Positions 1-9,110 of a DNA stretch of 64,000 nt are shown here, piece after piece. Position numbers and translations under genes: made by a program. This DNA comes from Streptomyces sp. 846.5. Lineage in GTDB: Bacteria > Actinomycetota > Actinomycetes > Streptomycetales > Streptomycetaceae. Position 1 is the first letter of the stretch; each line of letters starts with the position of its first letter. Below the pieces are notes generated by a model. The model worked only from the letters and a program-made list of their open reading frames with translations. It was not told where the DNA came from and did not search any database. The DNA is taken from assembly GCF_004365705.1 (NCBI RefSeq), contig NZ_SOBN01000001.1, forward strand, positions 744,001 through 808,000. Direction: 5' to 3'.

Positions 1-214
1 CCCGTTCCACGGCCTCCTTGACCGCGGTGAGCAGCATGTTCGCGTCCGCGTCCGGCGGAACCGCGGTGACCTGGCAGCGCCCCGCCCCCGCGTCGAACAT
101 CGCTCCCGTCACCACCTGCGCGAACAGCTCGCCCCCTGCGGCCGCCCCGATCGATCCCGCGAAGGCACGTTCCTCGGGGCACTCCGCCCCCAGCAGCACC
201 AACTCCACCACCAT
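1..214 (-). CDS. Unrecognised protein, N-terminal part only
   Basis: Partial gene whose N-terminus (71 codons, starting MVVELVLLGAECPEERAFAG) is in the window; the rest lies beyond base 1. The ATG is preceded at a sensible distance by a G-rich Shine-Dalgarno run (about 222-228). No family motif is recognisable in this piece; it starts with a short hydrophobic strand and continues as a mixed alpha/beta sequence. It is divergent from the flavin-binding gene that follows. Function unknown. Confidence 0.5.
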   Translation of the reverse strand, partial: MVVELVLLGAECPEERAFAGSIGAAAGGELFAQVVTGAMFDAGAGRCQVTAVPPDADANMLLTAVKEAVER

Positions 215-267
215 GCCCACTGCCCCCCATCAACGGATGCCCCTTTCCCACTACTGGGCGGGACTAT

Positions 268-696
268 GTGCCCTACCCCCGACGAGTTTCCGACCGCAGA
301 CTCGAAGCCATGGACCCGATCGACCTTCCCCCGACCTCGCACACGACGCTCAGCGCCGACGAATGCCTGCGCCTGCTCGCCCGCGGCTCGCTCGGCTCGC
401 TGGGCCGGATCGTCTACACCCGCCATGCGCTGCCGGTGGTGCTGCCGGTCCGCTTCGGCCTGGACTTCTCCGGCGCGCTGACCGTCACCACCCCCGACGG
501 CAGCGGCCTGGCCGCCGACCTGGACGGGATCGTCGTCGCCTTCCAGGTGGACACCTCGGGCCGGGAGCCCGACGCGGCGAGCGTCTCGGTGATGGTGCAC
601 GGCACCGCCCGGGCGACCAAGGACGGCACCGGGCTGCGGCTGGTGCCCGAGCTGATCAGCGGCCTGCGGCTGGAGACGGGGTCGGCGGACAAGTGA
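268..696 (+). CDS. Pyridoxamine 5'-phosphate oxidase-family flavin-binding protein
   Basis: Small split-barrel protein of the PPOX/FMN-binding superfamily. The core matches actinobacterial members that start with a helix ending in a C-x-x-L-L segment (ECLRLLARGSLGSLGRIVYT) and continue with PVVLPVRFGLDFSGAL, the barrel strands that hold FMN or F420. Later strands carry FQVDTSGREPDAASVSVMVHG. The first start with a Shine-Dalgarno (GGGCGGGA) is GTG at 268; ATG at 310 (MDPIDLP) is the alternative and fits family N-termini slightly better. Substrate cannot be read from sequence. It precedes a MaoC gene by 55 nt on the same strand. Confidence 0.75.
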   Translation: MPYPRRVSDRRLEAMDPIDLPPTSHTTLSADECLRLLARGSLGSLGRIVYTRHALPVVLPVRFGLDFSGALTVTTPDGSGLAADLDGIVVAFQVDTSGREPDAASVSVMVHGTARATKDGTGLRLVPELISGLRLETGSADK

Positions 697-751
697 CCCG
701 CCAGTAGCTGTAGCCTCCACCCATCACCGGTCCTGCAGGAGGAGTGTCAGC

Positions 752-1207
752 ATGGCGGCTTTCGCATCGCTCGCCGAGTTCACCGCGGCCGTGGGCACCG
801 AGCTGGGCAGCAGCGAGTGGCTCACCATCGACCAGGAGCGGATCAACCTCTTCGCCGAGGCCACCGGGGACCACCAGTGGATCCATGTGGACCCCGAGCG
901 CGCCGCCGAGGGCCCGTTCGGGACCACCATCGCGCACGGCTATCTGACGCTGTCGCTGATCCCGGTGCTGGTCAAGGAGTGCTACCGCATCGAGGGCGGC
1001 ATCCGGATGGCCGTCAACTACGGCTCGGACAAGGTCCGCTTCCCGGCCCCGGTGCCGGTCGGCTCCACCATCCGGGCGACCGCCGAACTGGTGTCCGTCA
1101 CCGAGGTGACCGACGGGGTCCAGGCCGTGGTGCGGGTGACCATCAGCGGCAAGGACGGCGGCAAGCCGCACTGCGTCGCCGACACCATCACCCGCTTCTA
1201 CGCCTGA
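752..1207 (+). CDS. MaoC-family (R)-specific enoyl-CoA hydratase-like protein
   Basis: A 151-residue hot-dog-fold protein of the MaoC/NodN dehydratase family. The hydratase signature is present: FAEATGDHQWIHVDPERA, with the catalytic Asp-His pair in GDHQWIH, then GPFGTTIAHGYLTLSLIP. Family members hydrate trans-2-enoyl-CoA to (R)-3-hydroxyacyl-CoA. A strong GCAGGAGGAG Shine-Dalgarno precedes the ATG. It lies close to an acyl-CoA dehydrogenase (2997-4238, opposite strand), which gives a loose fatty-acyl context but not an operon. Length is normal for single-domain members. Confidence 0.88.
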   Translation: MAAFASLAEFTAAVGTELGSSEWLTIDQERINLFAEATGDHQWIHVDPERAAEGPFGTTIAHGYLTLSLIPVLVKECYRIEGGIRMAVNYGSDKVRFPAPVPVGSTIRATAELVSVTEVTDGVQAVVRVTISGKDGGKPHCVADTITRFYA

Positions 1208-1310
1208 CGGCAGCTCAGACGGGGTCGGCCTCGGAACAACTGCCGAGCCGCGACGGCGGGCCGCAGGTACGCTTCCCGGGAATCATGGATTCCTCGTCCT
1301 AGGAGGCGCT

Positions 1311-2489
1311 GTGCCCGGTTCCGGCCCCTGGTACGCACGGTACGCACGTGTCCCCGAGCTGCGTCCCGCGGCGTTCGGCGCGGAGCCGACCGGGGAGCGG
1401 CTGACGCGGATCCGCCGCTCGCCCAACTTCGTGGACGGCGCGTTCCGCAACCCCGTGCCCACCCGGCGGCTGGCCTCGGGGGCGTTCCCGGGGGCGCTGC
1501 GGGTGGGGCTGGCGAAGAAGCGGACCCGGCCGGCCGAGACCGTCCCGGTGCACCGGCTCACCGGAGCCGAGTTGGACGTACCGCCGGCCAGCGGGCTGCG
1601 GCTCACCTGGATGGGGCACGCCACCGTGCTCGCCGAGATCGGCGGGCGGCGGGTGCTGTTCGACCCGGTCTGGGGCGAGCGCTGCTCCCCCTTCGCCGGG
1701 TTCGGGCCGCGCCGGCTGCACCCCGCACCGCTGCCGCTGGCCGAGCTCGGCCCGATCGACGTGGTCGTGGTCTCGCACGACCACTACGACCACCTGGACA
1801 TGCACGCGATCCAGGCACTGGTCCGCTCCGGCGCGGACTTCGCCGTCCCGCTGGGGGTCGGCGCCCACCTGGAGCACTGGGGCGTGCCGGCGGACCGGAT
1901 CACCGAGCTCGACTGGAACGAGTCCGCGCGGATCGCCGGGCTCACCCTCACCGCGACCCCGGCCCGGCACTACTGCAGCCGCGGGCCGCGGACCAGCCGC
2001 TACCAGCTGTGGGCCTCCTGGGTGGTCCAGGGCGGCGACCACCGGGTCTTCCACAGCGGCGACACCGGCTACTTCCCCGGCTTCGCCGCGATCGGGGCCC
2101 AGCACGGCCCCTTCGACGCCACCATGATCCAGGTCGGCGCATACAGCGAGTTCTGGCCGGAGGTGCACATGACCCCGGAGGAGGGCGTCCGCGCCCACGG
2201 TGACCTGACCGGCGAGAGCGGCTCGGTGCTGCTGCCGATCCACTGGTGCACCTTCGACCTGGCGCCGCACGCCTGGGAGGAGCCGGTCGAGCGCACCCTG
2301 GCCGCGGCCGTGCCGCTCGGGCACAGGGTGGCCACCCCGCGCCCCGGCGAACCGTTCGAACCCGCTGCCGGCGTCGACTTCCGCCCCTGGTGGCGCGCGG
2401 TCGCCGCGCCGCTGGACGGAGCGGAGCCGGTGGCGGAGACCACCGGAAGTTCGACCGGCTCCGCCGAGCCCGAGGGCGTCCCAGCCTGA
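1311..2489 (+). CDS. MBL-fold metallo-hydrolase, NAPE-PLD-like
   Basis: A 392-residue metallo-beta-lactamase-fold hydrolase. The metal motif is SHDHYDHLD (about residues 155-163, H156, H158, D160, H161), followed by ARHYCSR, FHSGDTGYFPGF and the terminal metal His in LLPIHWCTF. The N-terminal extension (FRNPVPTRR) and WMGHATVLAEIGG are typical of the NAPE-phospholipase D / UlaG-like branch. Bacterial members have no agreed substrate. GTG start with AGGAGG just upstream. No signal peptide, so probably cytoplasmic. It is followed 31 nt later by a START-like gene. Confidence 0.85.
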   Translation: MPGSGPWYARYARVPELRPAAFGAEPTGERLTRIRRSPNFVDGAFRNPVPTRRLASGAFPGALRVGLAKKRTRPAETVPVHRLTGAELDVPPASGLRLTWMGHATVLAEIGGRRVLFDPVWGERCSPFAGFGPRRLHPAPLPLAELGPIDVVVVSHDHYDHLDMHAIQALVRSGADFAVPLGVGAHLEHWGVPADRITELDWNESARIAGLTLTATPARHYCSRGPRTSRYQLWASWVVQGGDHRVFHSGDTGYFPGFAAIGAQHGPFDATMIQVGAYSEFWPEVHMTPEEGVRAHGDLTGESGSVLLPIHWCTFDLAPHAWEEPVERTLAAAVPLGHRVATPRPGEPFEPAAGVDFRPWWRAVAAPLDGAEPVAETTGSSTGSAEPEGVPA

Positions 2490-2520
2490 GACCACGTCAC
2501 CGAAGGAGTCAGGTCAGCCG

Positions 2521-2996
2521 ATGAGCGCAACCGAGTTCGTCTACCAGATCTACATCCGGACCTCCCCCGAGCGCCTCTACGAGGCGCTGACCGACGCCGA
2601 GGCGGCCCAGCAGTACTTCGGCGGCTGGGGACCCAAGTCCGACTGGCGGGTCGGCTCCCCGGTGCTCTGGAAGATGGGTCCCGACGGGAGCTACGAGGAC
2701 CTCGACCAGCATGTGATCGCCGCCGAGCCGGGCCGGCTGCTCGCCTACAGCTGGCACCGGGTGCTGCCGATGCACCGTGAACTCTTCGCCTCGGAGGCGG
2801 AGTTCAAGGCGGCCCACACCGAGAGGTCGAAGGTCTCCTTCGACATCGAGCCCGCCGAGAACCCCACCCTCGGGGTGCGGCTGACGCTCACCCACGACGG
2901 CTTCGACACCCCGGAGAGCACCATGCTGGCGGGGATCAGCAGCGGCTGGGTGATGATCCTCTCCTCGCTCAAGACGATGCTGGAGGCGGTCCGGAA

Positions 2997-3000
<4 letters not shown>
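2521..3000 (+). CDS. SRPBCC (AHSA1/START-like) domain protein
   Basis: A 159-residue helix-grip protein of the AHSA1-like SRPBCC family. Typical features are IYIRTSPERLYEALTDAEAAQQYFGGW at the N-terminus, SYEDLDQHVIAAEPGRLLAYSW in the middle and a long C-terminal helix (GWVMILSSLKTMLEAV). Such proteins form a hydrophobic cavity for lipids or other small ligands; the ligand is unknown. GGAGTCAGG lies before the ATG. Its stop codon overlaps the convergent acyl-CoA dehydrogenase gene by 4 nt. Confidence 0.85.
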
Positions 3001-4238
<1,238 letters not shown>

Positions 4239-4295
4239 GATGCATGGCTCCCGGGCAGGTCGGGCATGGTTTCATACGGTTTGGGCGCAACTGGT

Positions 4296-4310
4296 GTTAC
4301 CTTCGGTAAC
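4296..4310. promoter_or_regulatory. Perfect 15-bp palindrome, probable TetR operator 1
   Basis: GTTACC-TTC-GGTAAC, perfect 6-bp arms, lies in the divergent intergenic region between the acyl-CoA dehydrogenase and TetR genes. It shares the TTAC/GTAA half-site with the second palindrome 30 bp away, as expected if one homodimeric regulator binds both. Confidence 0.72.
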
Positions 4311-4325
4311 TGACTGCCAAGTCTG

Positions 4326-4339
4326 TTACTCATGAGTAA
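4326..4339. promoter_or_regulatory. Perfect 14-bp palindrome, probable TetR operator 2
   Basis: TTACTCA-TGAGTAA, a perfect palindrome ending 13 nt before the chosen TetR start at 4353. An upstream in-frame ATG (4332) falls inside the palindrome, which argues that translation begins at 4353. Binding here would block the regulator's own promoter. Confidence 0.75.
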
Positions 4340-4352
4340 GGAATGTCAAGGA

Positions 4353-4955
4353 ATGCCGACCACCGACCGCCGCAGCGAACTCCTGGACGCCGCCGACCGG
4401 GTGGTGCGCCGGGACGGGCCCCGGGCCAGCATGAACACCATCGCCGCCGAGGCCGGCATCACCAAGCCGATCCTGTACCGGCACTTCGGCGACAAGAACG
4501 GCCTCTACCGGGCGCTGGCCGAGCGGCACACGGCGGGACTGCTGGAGGCGGTACGGGCCGCGCTGGCGCTGCCGCTGGAGCGGCGGGACCGGGTCGAGGC
4601 GGTCATCGACACCTACCTCGCCGCGATTGAGGCACGGCCTCAGGTTTACCGCTTCCTGGTGCACCCCGACCCGGCGGCGGACGGGCTCTCCCCGGCGGGG
4701 CCGCTGGCGCCGGCGCTGCGGATGATCGCGGACGAGCTGACGCTGGCGGTGCGGGAGCAGGTGGATCTGGGGCCGGACAGTTGGGTGCTGGCGGCGGCTT
4801 GGGGGCAGGCGATCACGGGGATGGTGCTGGCGGGGGGTGACTGGTGGTTGGAGACTCGGCCGTTTTCGCGGGAGCGGATGGTGCAGACGCTCGCCGACTT
4901 GTTGTGGGGGCGGCTGGCTGCGGCGGGTGAGCGGCCGACTGCGGGGAACCACTGA
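4353..4955 (+). CDS. TetR-family transcriptional regulator
   Basis: A 200-residue TetR regulator. The N-terminal helix-turn-helix is clear: SELLDAADRVVRRDGPRASMNTIAAEAGITKPILYRHFGDKNGLYRAL. The C-terminal ligand domain contains RPFSRERMVQTLADLLWGRL. The start at 4353 was chosen because AAGGA lies just upstream and the longer start at 4332 sits within the operator palindrome. Divergence from an acyl-CoA dehydrogenase suggests an acyl-CoA or fatty-acid ligand, as in the FadR/KstR-like actinobacterial TetRs; that is inference. Confidence 0.9.
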   Translation: MPTTDRRSELLDAADRVVRRDGPRASMNTIAAEAGITKPILYRHFGDKNGLYRALAERHTAGLLEAVRAALALPLERRDRVEAVIDTYLAAIEARPQVYRFLVHPDPAADGLSPAGPLAPALRMIADELTLAVREQVDLGPDSWVLAAAWGQAITGMVLAGGDWWLETRPFSRERMVQTLADLLWGRLAAAGERPTAGNH

Positions 4956-5001
4956 AGTGGGTTGTGACGGTTTGTTCGGGGCTCTACGTGGTGGGTGGTT
5001 G

Positions 5002-5024
5002 TTCGCGCAGTTCCCCGCGCCCCT
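5002..5024 (+). repeat. Dispersed GCGCAGTTCCCCGCGCC repeat (single copy, half of the inverted repeat at 26.6 kb)
   Basis: A 23-nt run from TTCGCGCAG to CGCGCCCCT. The same 22-nt core occurs twice, in inverted orientation, at 26580-26655. Here it lies between convergent genes and its last two bases overlap the deformylase stop codon. The motif is common in Streptomyces intergenic regions and usually lies at gene ends. Confidence 0.6.
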
Positions 5025-5577
5025 AGGTGTGCGGGTGGTACCAGTCTGAGCGGCGGGTTTTGCGGTGGGCGGTGGCGGCTCGGAGGCCGGTGAGGCGGTT
5101 GAGGAAGACGGTGCCGTCGAGGTGGTCGGTCTCGTGTTGGAGGCAGCGGGCGAAGAAGCCGGTGCCTTCGATCTCGAGGGCGGCGCCGGTGAGATCCTGA
5201 CCCCTTACCAGGGCGCGGTCGTGGCGGGGGGTCTGGGCGCGCAGGCCGGGGAGGGAGAGGCAGCCCTCCTCGCCGCGCACCTCGATGCCGTCGGCCTCGA
5301 CGAGGATTGGATTGACCAGGTGTCCCAGATGGCGGACATCCTCGTCGTCCGGACAGTCGAAGACGAACACCCGCAGACCCACGCCGATCTGATTGGCTGC
5401 CAGGCCCACGCCGTCCGCCGCGTACATGGTGGCGAAGAGGTCCTCGACCAGCCGTTCGAGCTGGTCGTCGAAGGTGGTGACGGTGGCACAGGGGGTGCGC
5501 AGAACCGGTTCGGCCCAGGGAATGACGGGGTGCACGGTGCCGTTGCTGCCGGGGATGCGGGGACGCGTTCGAGCCAT
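5023..5577 (-). CDS. def: Peptide deformylase
   Basis: A 184-residue metalloenzyme that removes the formyl group from nascent N-terminal fMet. All three motifs are present: GVGLAANQ (56-63), EGCLS (104-108, metal ligand Cys106) and HETDH (148-152, ligands His148/His152 and catalytic Glu149). The C-terminal tail (RLTGLRAATAHRKTRRSDWYHPHT) is basic. Streptomycetes usually carry more than one def paralogue, so this may be an accessory copy. The start is MARTRPRIPG; its Shine-Dalgarno is weak. It is divergent from murT. Confidence 0.93.
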   Translation of the reverse strand: MARTRPRIPGSNGTVHPVIPWAEPVLRTPCATVTTFDDQLERLVEDLFATMYAADGVGLAANQIGVGLRVFVFDCPDDEDVRHLGHLVNPILVEADGIEVRGEEGCLSLPGLRAQTPRHDRALVRGQDLTGAALEIEGTGFFARCLQHETDHLDGTVFLNRLTGLRAATAHRKTRRSDWYHPHT

Positions 5578-5668
5578 GAGCAGGAGCCTAGGCGTGATGC
5601 TGCTGCTTGGCGGAATCGGCCTTGCCGGTAGGCTGAGCGCGTCTGTACACAGGAGGAGAGCGACCACG

Positions 5669-6925
5669 ATGCCAGCGAACCCCGAGCCGGCCGGACCCTC
5701 GGCCACGCTGCCCCCGCGCGCCAAGCTCGCCGTGACAGCGGGCAAGGTCGCCGCTGCGGTCTCGCGTACGGCCGGACGCGGCAGCGGTTCCGTGATCGGC
5801 GGGAAGGTCGCCCTGCGGCTCGATCCCGACCTGCTGCGCAGCCTGGCCGAGAACCTGGACGTGGTGCTGGTCTCCGCCACCAACGGCAAGACCACCACGA
5901 CCCGGTTGATCGCCGAGGCACTGAAGGCGGCCGGGCCCGTGGTGTCCAACGCCCTGGGCGCCAACATGCCGGCCGGGATCACCTCGGCCCTGGCCGACGG
6001 CAGCGACGCCCGCTTCGGCGTGATCGAGGTGGACGAGAAGTACCTGGTCGGCGTCGCCAACGACACCGCTCCCAAGGCGATCGCGCTGCTCAACCTGTCC
6101 CGGGACCAGCTGGACCGGTCCTCGGAGACCCGGATGCTCGCCGAGAAGTGGCGCGAGGGTCTGCAGGGCTCCGAGGCCGTGATCATCGCCAACGCCGACG
6201 ACCCGCTGGTCACCTGGGCGGCGTCCTCCTGCCGCAAGGTGGTCTGGGTGGCCGCCGGGCAGGCCTACCGCGAGGACGCCTGGTCCTGCCCCAGCTGCGG
6301 CGGCGTGATGCAGCGGCCCGGCGAGGACTGGTTCTGCCCCTCCTGCGGCTTCCGCCGCCCGCAGCCGCACTGGGCGCTGCAGGGCGAGCACGTGGTGGAC
6401 CCGCAGGGGCAGGGCTGGCTGATCCAGCTGCAGCTGCCGGGCCGCGCCAACCTCTCCAACGCGACCAGCTCCGCCGCCGTCGCCGCGGTCTTCGGGGTGC
6501 ACCCGCAGATCGCGCTGCAGCGGATGCAGGGGGTCCAGGCCGTGGCCGGGCGCTACGAGTCGGTGCAGTTCGGCGGCCGTGAGGTACGGCTGCTGCTGGC
6601 GAAGAACCCGGCCGGCTGGCTGGAGACCTTCACCCTGATCGACCAGCCGCCCGCGCCGGTGATCCTCTCGGTGAACGCGCTGTCGGCCGACGGCACCGAC
6701 ACCTCCTGGCTGTGGGACGTCGACTACGAGCGGCTGATCGGCCACCCGGTGTTCGTGATGGGCCAGCGCAAGCTGGACCTGGCGGTCCGGCTGGAGGTCG
6801 CCGGGGTGCACTTCCAGGTGGTCGAGACGCTGGCGCAGGCCGTCGCCGCGGCGCCGCCCGGACGGATCGAGGCCATCGCCAACTACACCGCGTTCCAGCA
6901 GCTGCGCCGCGACGTGCGCGGCTGA
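5669..6925 (+). CDS. murT: Lipid II isoglutaminyl synthase, MurT (Mur ligase) subunit
   Basis: A 418-residue Mur-ligase-fold protein that, with GatD, amidates D-Glu of the lipid II stem to D-isoglutamine. The ATP P-loop is SATNGKTTTT (69-78). A four-cysteine zinc ribbon typical of MurT is inserted in the middle domain (C207, C210, C223, C226; CPSC and CPSC). The C-terminal domain DUF1727 contains NPAGWLETF and DVDYERL. The ATG at 5669 has AGGAGGAG about 10 nt upstream. gatD follows 19 nt later, giving a two-gene operon that acts at the inner face of the membrane. Confidence 0.93.
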   Translation: MPANPEPAGPSATLPPRAKLAVTAGKVAAAVSRTAGRGSGSVIGGKVALRLDPDLLRSLAENLDVVLVSATNGKTTTTRLIAEALKAAGPVVSNALGANMPAGITSALADGSDARFGVIEVDEKYLVGVANDTAPKAIALLNLSRDQLDRSSETRMLAEKWREGLQGSEAVIIANADDPLVTWAASSCRKVVWVAAGQAYREDAWSCPSCGGVMQRPGEDWFCPSCGFRRPQPHWALQGEHVVDPQGQGWLIQLQLPGRANLSNATSSAAVAAVFGVHPQIALQRMQGVQAVAGRYESVQFGGREVRLLLAKNPAGWLETFTLIDQPPAPVILSVNALSADGTDTSWLWDVDYERLIGHPVFVMGQRKLDLAVRLEVAGVHFQVVETLAQAVAAAPPGRIEAIANYTAFQQLRRDVRG

Positions 6926-6944
6926 CGAAGAGGAATCGACTGCC

Positions 6945-7676
6945 ATGAGCGAGAGCGCACTGCGCCTGGTCTGGGTCTACCCGGACCTGCTGAGCACCTA
7001 CGGCGACCGCGGCAACGTCCTGGTCGTGGAGCGGCGGGCCCGCCAGCGCGGCCTGGAGGTCGCCAGGATCGACGTCCGGTCCGACCAGCCGATCCCGACC
7101 AGCGGGGACATCTACCTGCTGGGCGGCGGCGAGGACCGTCCGCAGCGGCTGGCCGGCGAGCGGCTCCGGGCCGACCCGGGCCTGGGCCGGGCGGTGGAGA
7201 ACGGCGCGATCGTGCTGGGCGTCTGCGCCGGGTACCAGATCATGGGCCACGAGTTCATCGACGACATGGGCCAGCGCACCCCGGGCCTCGGCCTGCTGGA
7301 CGTGTGGAGCACCCGCGGCGAGGGCGCCCGCAACGTCGGCGACATCCTGGCCGAGCCCGATCCCCGGCTCGGCCTGCCCACCCTGACCGGTTTCGAGAAC
7401 CACCAGGGCATCACCCACCTGGGCCAGGGCGTCTCACCGCTGGCCCGGGTCACCGTCGGCGGCGGCAACGGCACCGGCGACGGAACCGAGGGGGCCTGGC
7501 GGGACACCGTCTTCGGAACCTATCTGCACGGTCCGATCCTCGCTCGCAACCCGAGCGTGGCGGACCTGCTGATCAAGCTGGCGCTGGACGTCAGCGCACT
7601 GCCCCCGGCCGACAACACCTGGTACGACGCGCTGCGCGCCGAGCGCATCGCGGCCGTCCAGCAGCCGGCGCAGTAA
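6945..7676 (+). CDS. gatD: Lipid II isoglutaminyl synthase, GatD glutaminase subunit
   Basis: A 243-residue class I glutamine amidotransferase that supplies ammonia to MurT. The nucleophile Cys94 sits in GVCAGYQIMG and the catalytic His195 in TYLHGP. The N-terminal WVYPDLLSTYGDRGN and the segment LLGGGEDRPQ match the GatD/CobQ-like group. It lies directly downstream of murT, as in staphylococci, mycobacteria and streptomycetes. Confidence 0.93.
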   Translation: MSESALRLVWVYPDLLSTYGDRGNVLVVERRARQRGLEVARIDVRSDQPIPTSGDIYLLGGGEDRPQRLAGERLRADPGLGRAVENGAIVLGVCAGYQIMGHEFIDDMGQRTPGLGLLDVWSTRGEGARNVGDILAEPDPRLGLPTLTGFENHQGITHLGQGVSPLARVTVGGGNGTGDGTEGAWRDTVFGTYLHGPILARNPSVADLLIKLALDVSALPPADNTWYDALRAERIAAVQQPAQ

Positions 7677-7685
7677 CCCGCACCA

Positions 7686-7706
7686 CCGACGATCCGCAGT
7701 CGTCGG
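7686..7706 (+). terminator. Hairpin after gatD
   Basis: CCGACGA / TCGTCGG 7-bp stem with a 7-nt loop, starting 10 nt after the gatD stop. No T-tract follows, as usual in high-GC actinomycetes. Likely ends the murT-gatD transcript. Confidence 0.5.
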
Positions 7707-8001
7707 CGCACCACCTGTGTGCCGCCCGTCAGGGTGCAGGGCCGCACCCGTCAGGGGCGTGCGGCGCGCAGAGCAGGACCCTCCCCGCGCGGGACGGCGA
7801 AGAAGCCGCTCCGCGTCCGCTCCAGCCTGGCCGGAGGCTGGTGGGCGGTATCATCACGATGGGGTAAATAGTCCGATTTGCCACACCTTCATGCAGGCGA
7901 AACGCTCACGTCGATCCCCCGTGGGCCGAGCCCTGTACGGTGGGCGGGTTGTCGGGCGCTGAAGTCCGGTCGTTCCGGTTCTGCTCGGGAGTTGTAAAGC
8001 G
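7707..8001. other. Intergenic region upstream of pfkA
   Basis: About 295 nt without a convincing gene. The A/T-richer part around 7855-7885 (GGGGTAAATAGTCCGATTTGCC) may hold a promoter, but no clean -35/-10 pair can be assigned. GGGAGTTGTAAAGCG precedes the pfkA ATG and includes a plausible ribosome binding site. Confidence 0.4.
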
Positions 8002-9027
8002 ATGCGTATTGGTGTGCTGACCAGCGGCGGAGACTGCCCCGGTCTGAACGCCGTGATCCGCTCCGTGGTCCACCGCGGCGTGGTCGACCACGGCGACGAG
8101 ATCATCGGCTTCGAGGACGGCTGGCGTGGCCTGCTGGAGGGCCAGTACCGCGAGCTGACCCTGGACTCCGTGAGCGGCATCCTGGCCCAGGGCGGGACCA
8201 TCCTAGGCTCGACCCGGGTGCAGCCCAGTCATCTGCGCGACGGCGTGGCCCGGGCCAAGGCCTACTGCGAGGAGCTCGGCCTCGACGGGATCATCCCGAT
8301 CGGCGGCGAGGGCACCCTGAAGGCGGCCCGGCTGCTCTCCGACGGCGGGCTGCCCATCGTCGGCGTGCCCAAGACCATCGACAACGACATCGCCTGCACC
8401 GACGTCACCTTCGGTTTCGACACCGCGGTCTCGGTGGCCACCGAGGCGCTGGACCGGCTGAAGACCACCGCGGAGTCGCACCAGCGGGTCATGGTGGTGG
8501 AGCTGATGGGCCGCCACACCGGCTGGATCGCGCTGCACGCGGGCATGGCGGCCGGCGCGCACGCCATCATCGTCCCCGAGCGCCCCTTCAACATCGACCG
8601 GGTCACCGCGGTGGTGCGCGAGCGCTTCGAGCGCGGCAAGAAGTTCGCCATCGTGGTCTGCGCCGAGGGCGCCAAGCCGGAGCCCGGCACCATGCACTGG
8701 GAGGAGGGCAGCGTGGACATCTACGGCCACGAGCGCTTCACCGGTGTCGCCACCCAGCTGTCCATGGAGCTGGAGCACCGCCTGGGCAAGGAGGCCAAGC
8801 CGGTCATCCTCGGGCACGTCCAGCGCGGCGGCACGCCCACCGCGTACGACAGGGTGCTGGCGACCCGCTTCGGCTGGCACGCCGTCGAGGCCGTCCACAA
8901 GGGCGCCTTCGGGCACATCACGGCGCTGCAGGGGACCCAGATCAACCTGGTGCCGCTGGCCGAGGCCGTCGCCGACCTGAAGACCGTCCCGGCCGAGCGC
9001 TACGCCGAGGCGGAGACGGTCATCTGA
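8002..9027 (+). CDS. pfkA: 6-phosphofructokinase
   Basis: A 341-residue group III actinobacterial phosphofructokinase converting fructose 6-phosphate to the 1,6-bisphosphate. Motifs: LTSGGDCPGLNAVIR (start of the phosphate loop), GGEGT (101-105), PKTIDND (123-129, catalytic Asp128), MGRHTGWIA and HVQRGG. Gly104 predicts ATP as donor, while Lys124 is the residue seen in pyrophosphate-dependent enzymes; this G/K combination is the known streptomycete ATP-PFK type. Monocistronic: a long intergenic region precedes it and a strong terminator follows. Confidence 0.95.
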   Translation: MRIGVLTSGGDCPGLNAVIRSVVHRGVVDHGDEIIGFEDGWRGLLEGQYRELTLDSVSGILAQGGTILGSTRVQPSHLRDGVARAKAYCEELGLDGIIPIGGEGTLKAARLLSDGGLPIVGVPKTIDNDIACTDVTFGFDTAVSVATEALDRLKTTAESHQRVMVVELMGRHTGWIALHAGMAAGAHAIIVPERPFNIDRVTAVVRERFERGKKFAIVVCAEGAKPEPGTMHWEEGSVDIYGHERFTGVATQLSMELEHRLGKEAKPVILGHVQRGGTPTAYDRVLATRFGWHAVEAVHKGAFGHITALQGTQINLVPLAEAVADLKTVPAERYAEAETVI

Positions 9028-9058
9028 CGGACCCGTCGCCATCAGGCCTGTCGTCATC

Positions 9059-9094
9059 GGAGGCCCCAGCCGGAATGTCCGGTATGGGGCCTCC
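9059..9094 (+). terminator. Strong terminator hairpin after pfkA
   Basis: GGAGGCCCCA / TGGGGCCTCC, a perfect 10-bp outer stem, with a nested CCGGA-ATG-TCCGG stem inside. It begins 31 nt after the pfkA stop. An upstream ATG for the next gene (9075) lies inside the hairpin, which supports the start at 9111. Confidence 0.8.
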
Positions 9095-9110
9095 GTCATA
9101 CAGTGTCCGC

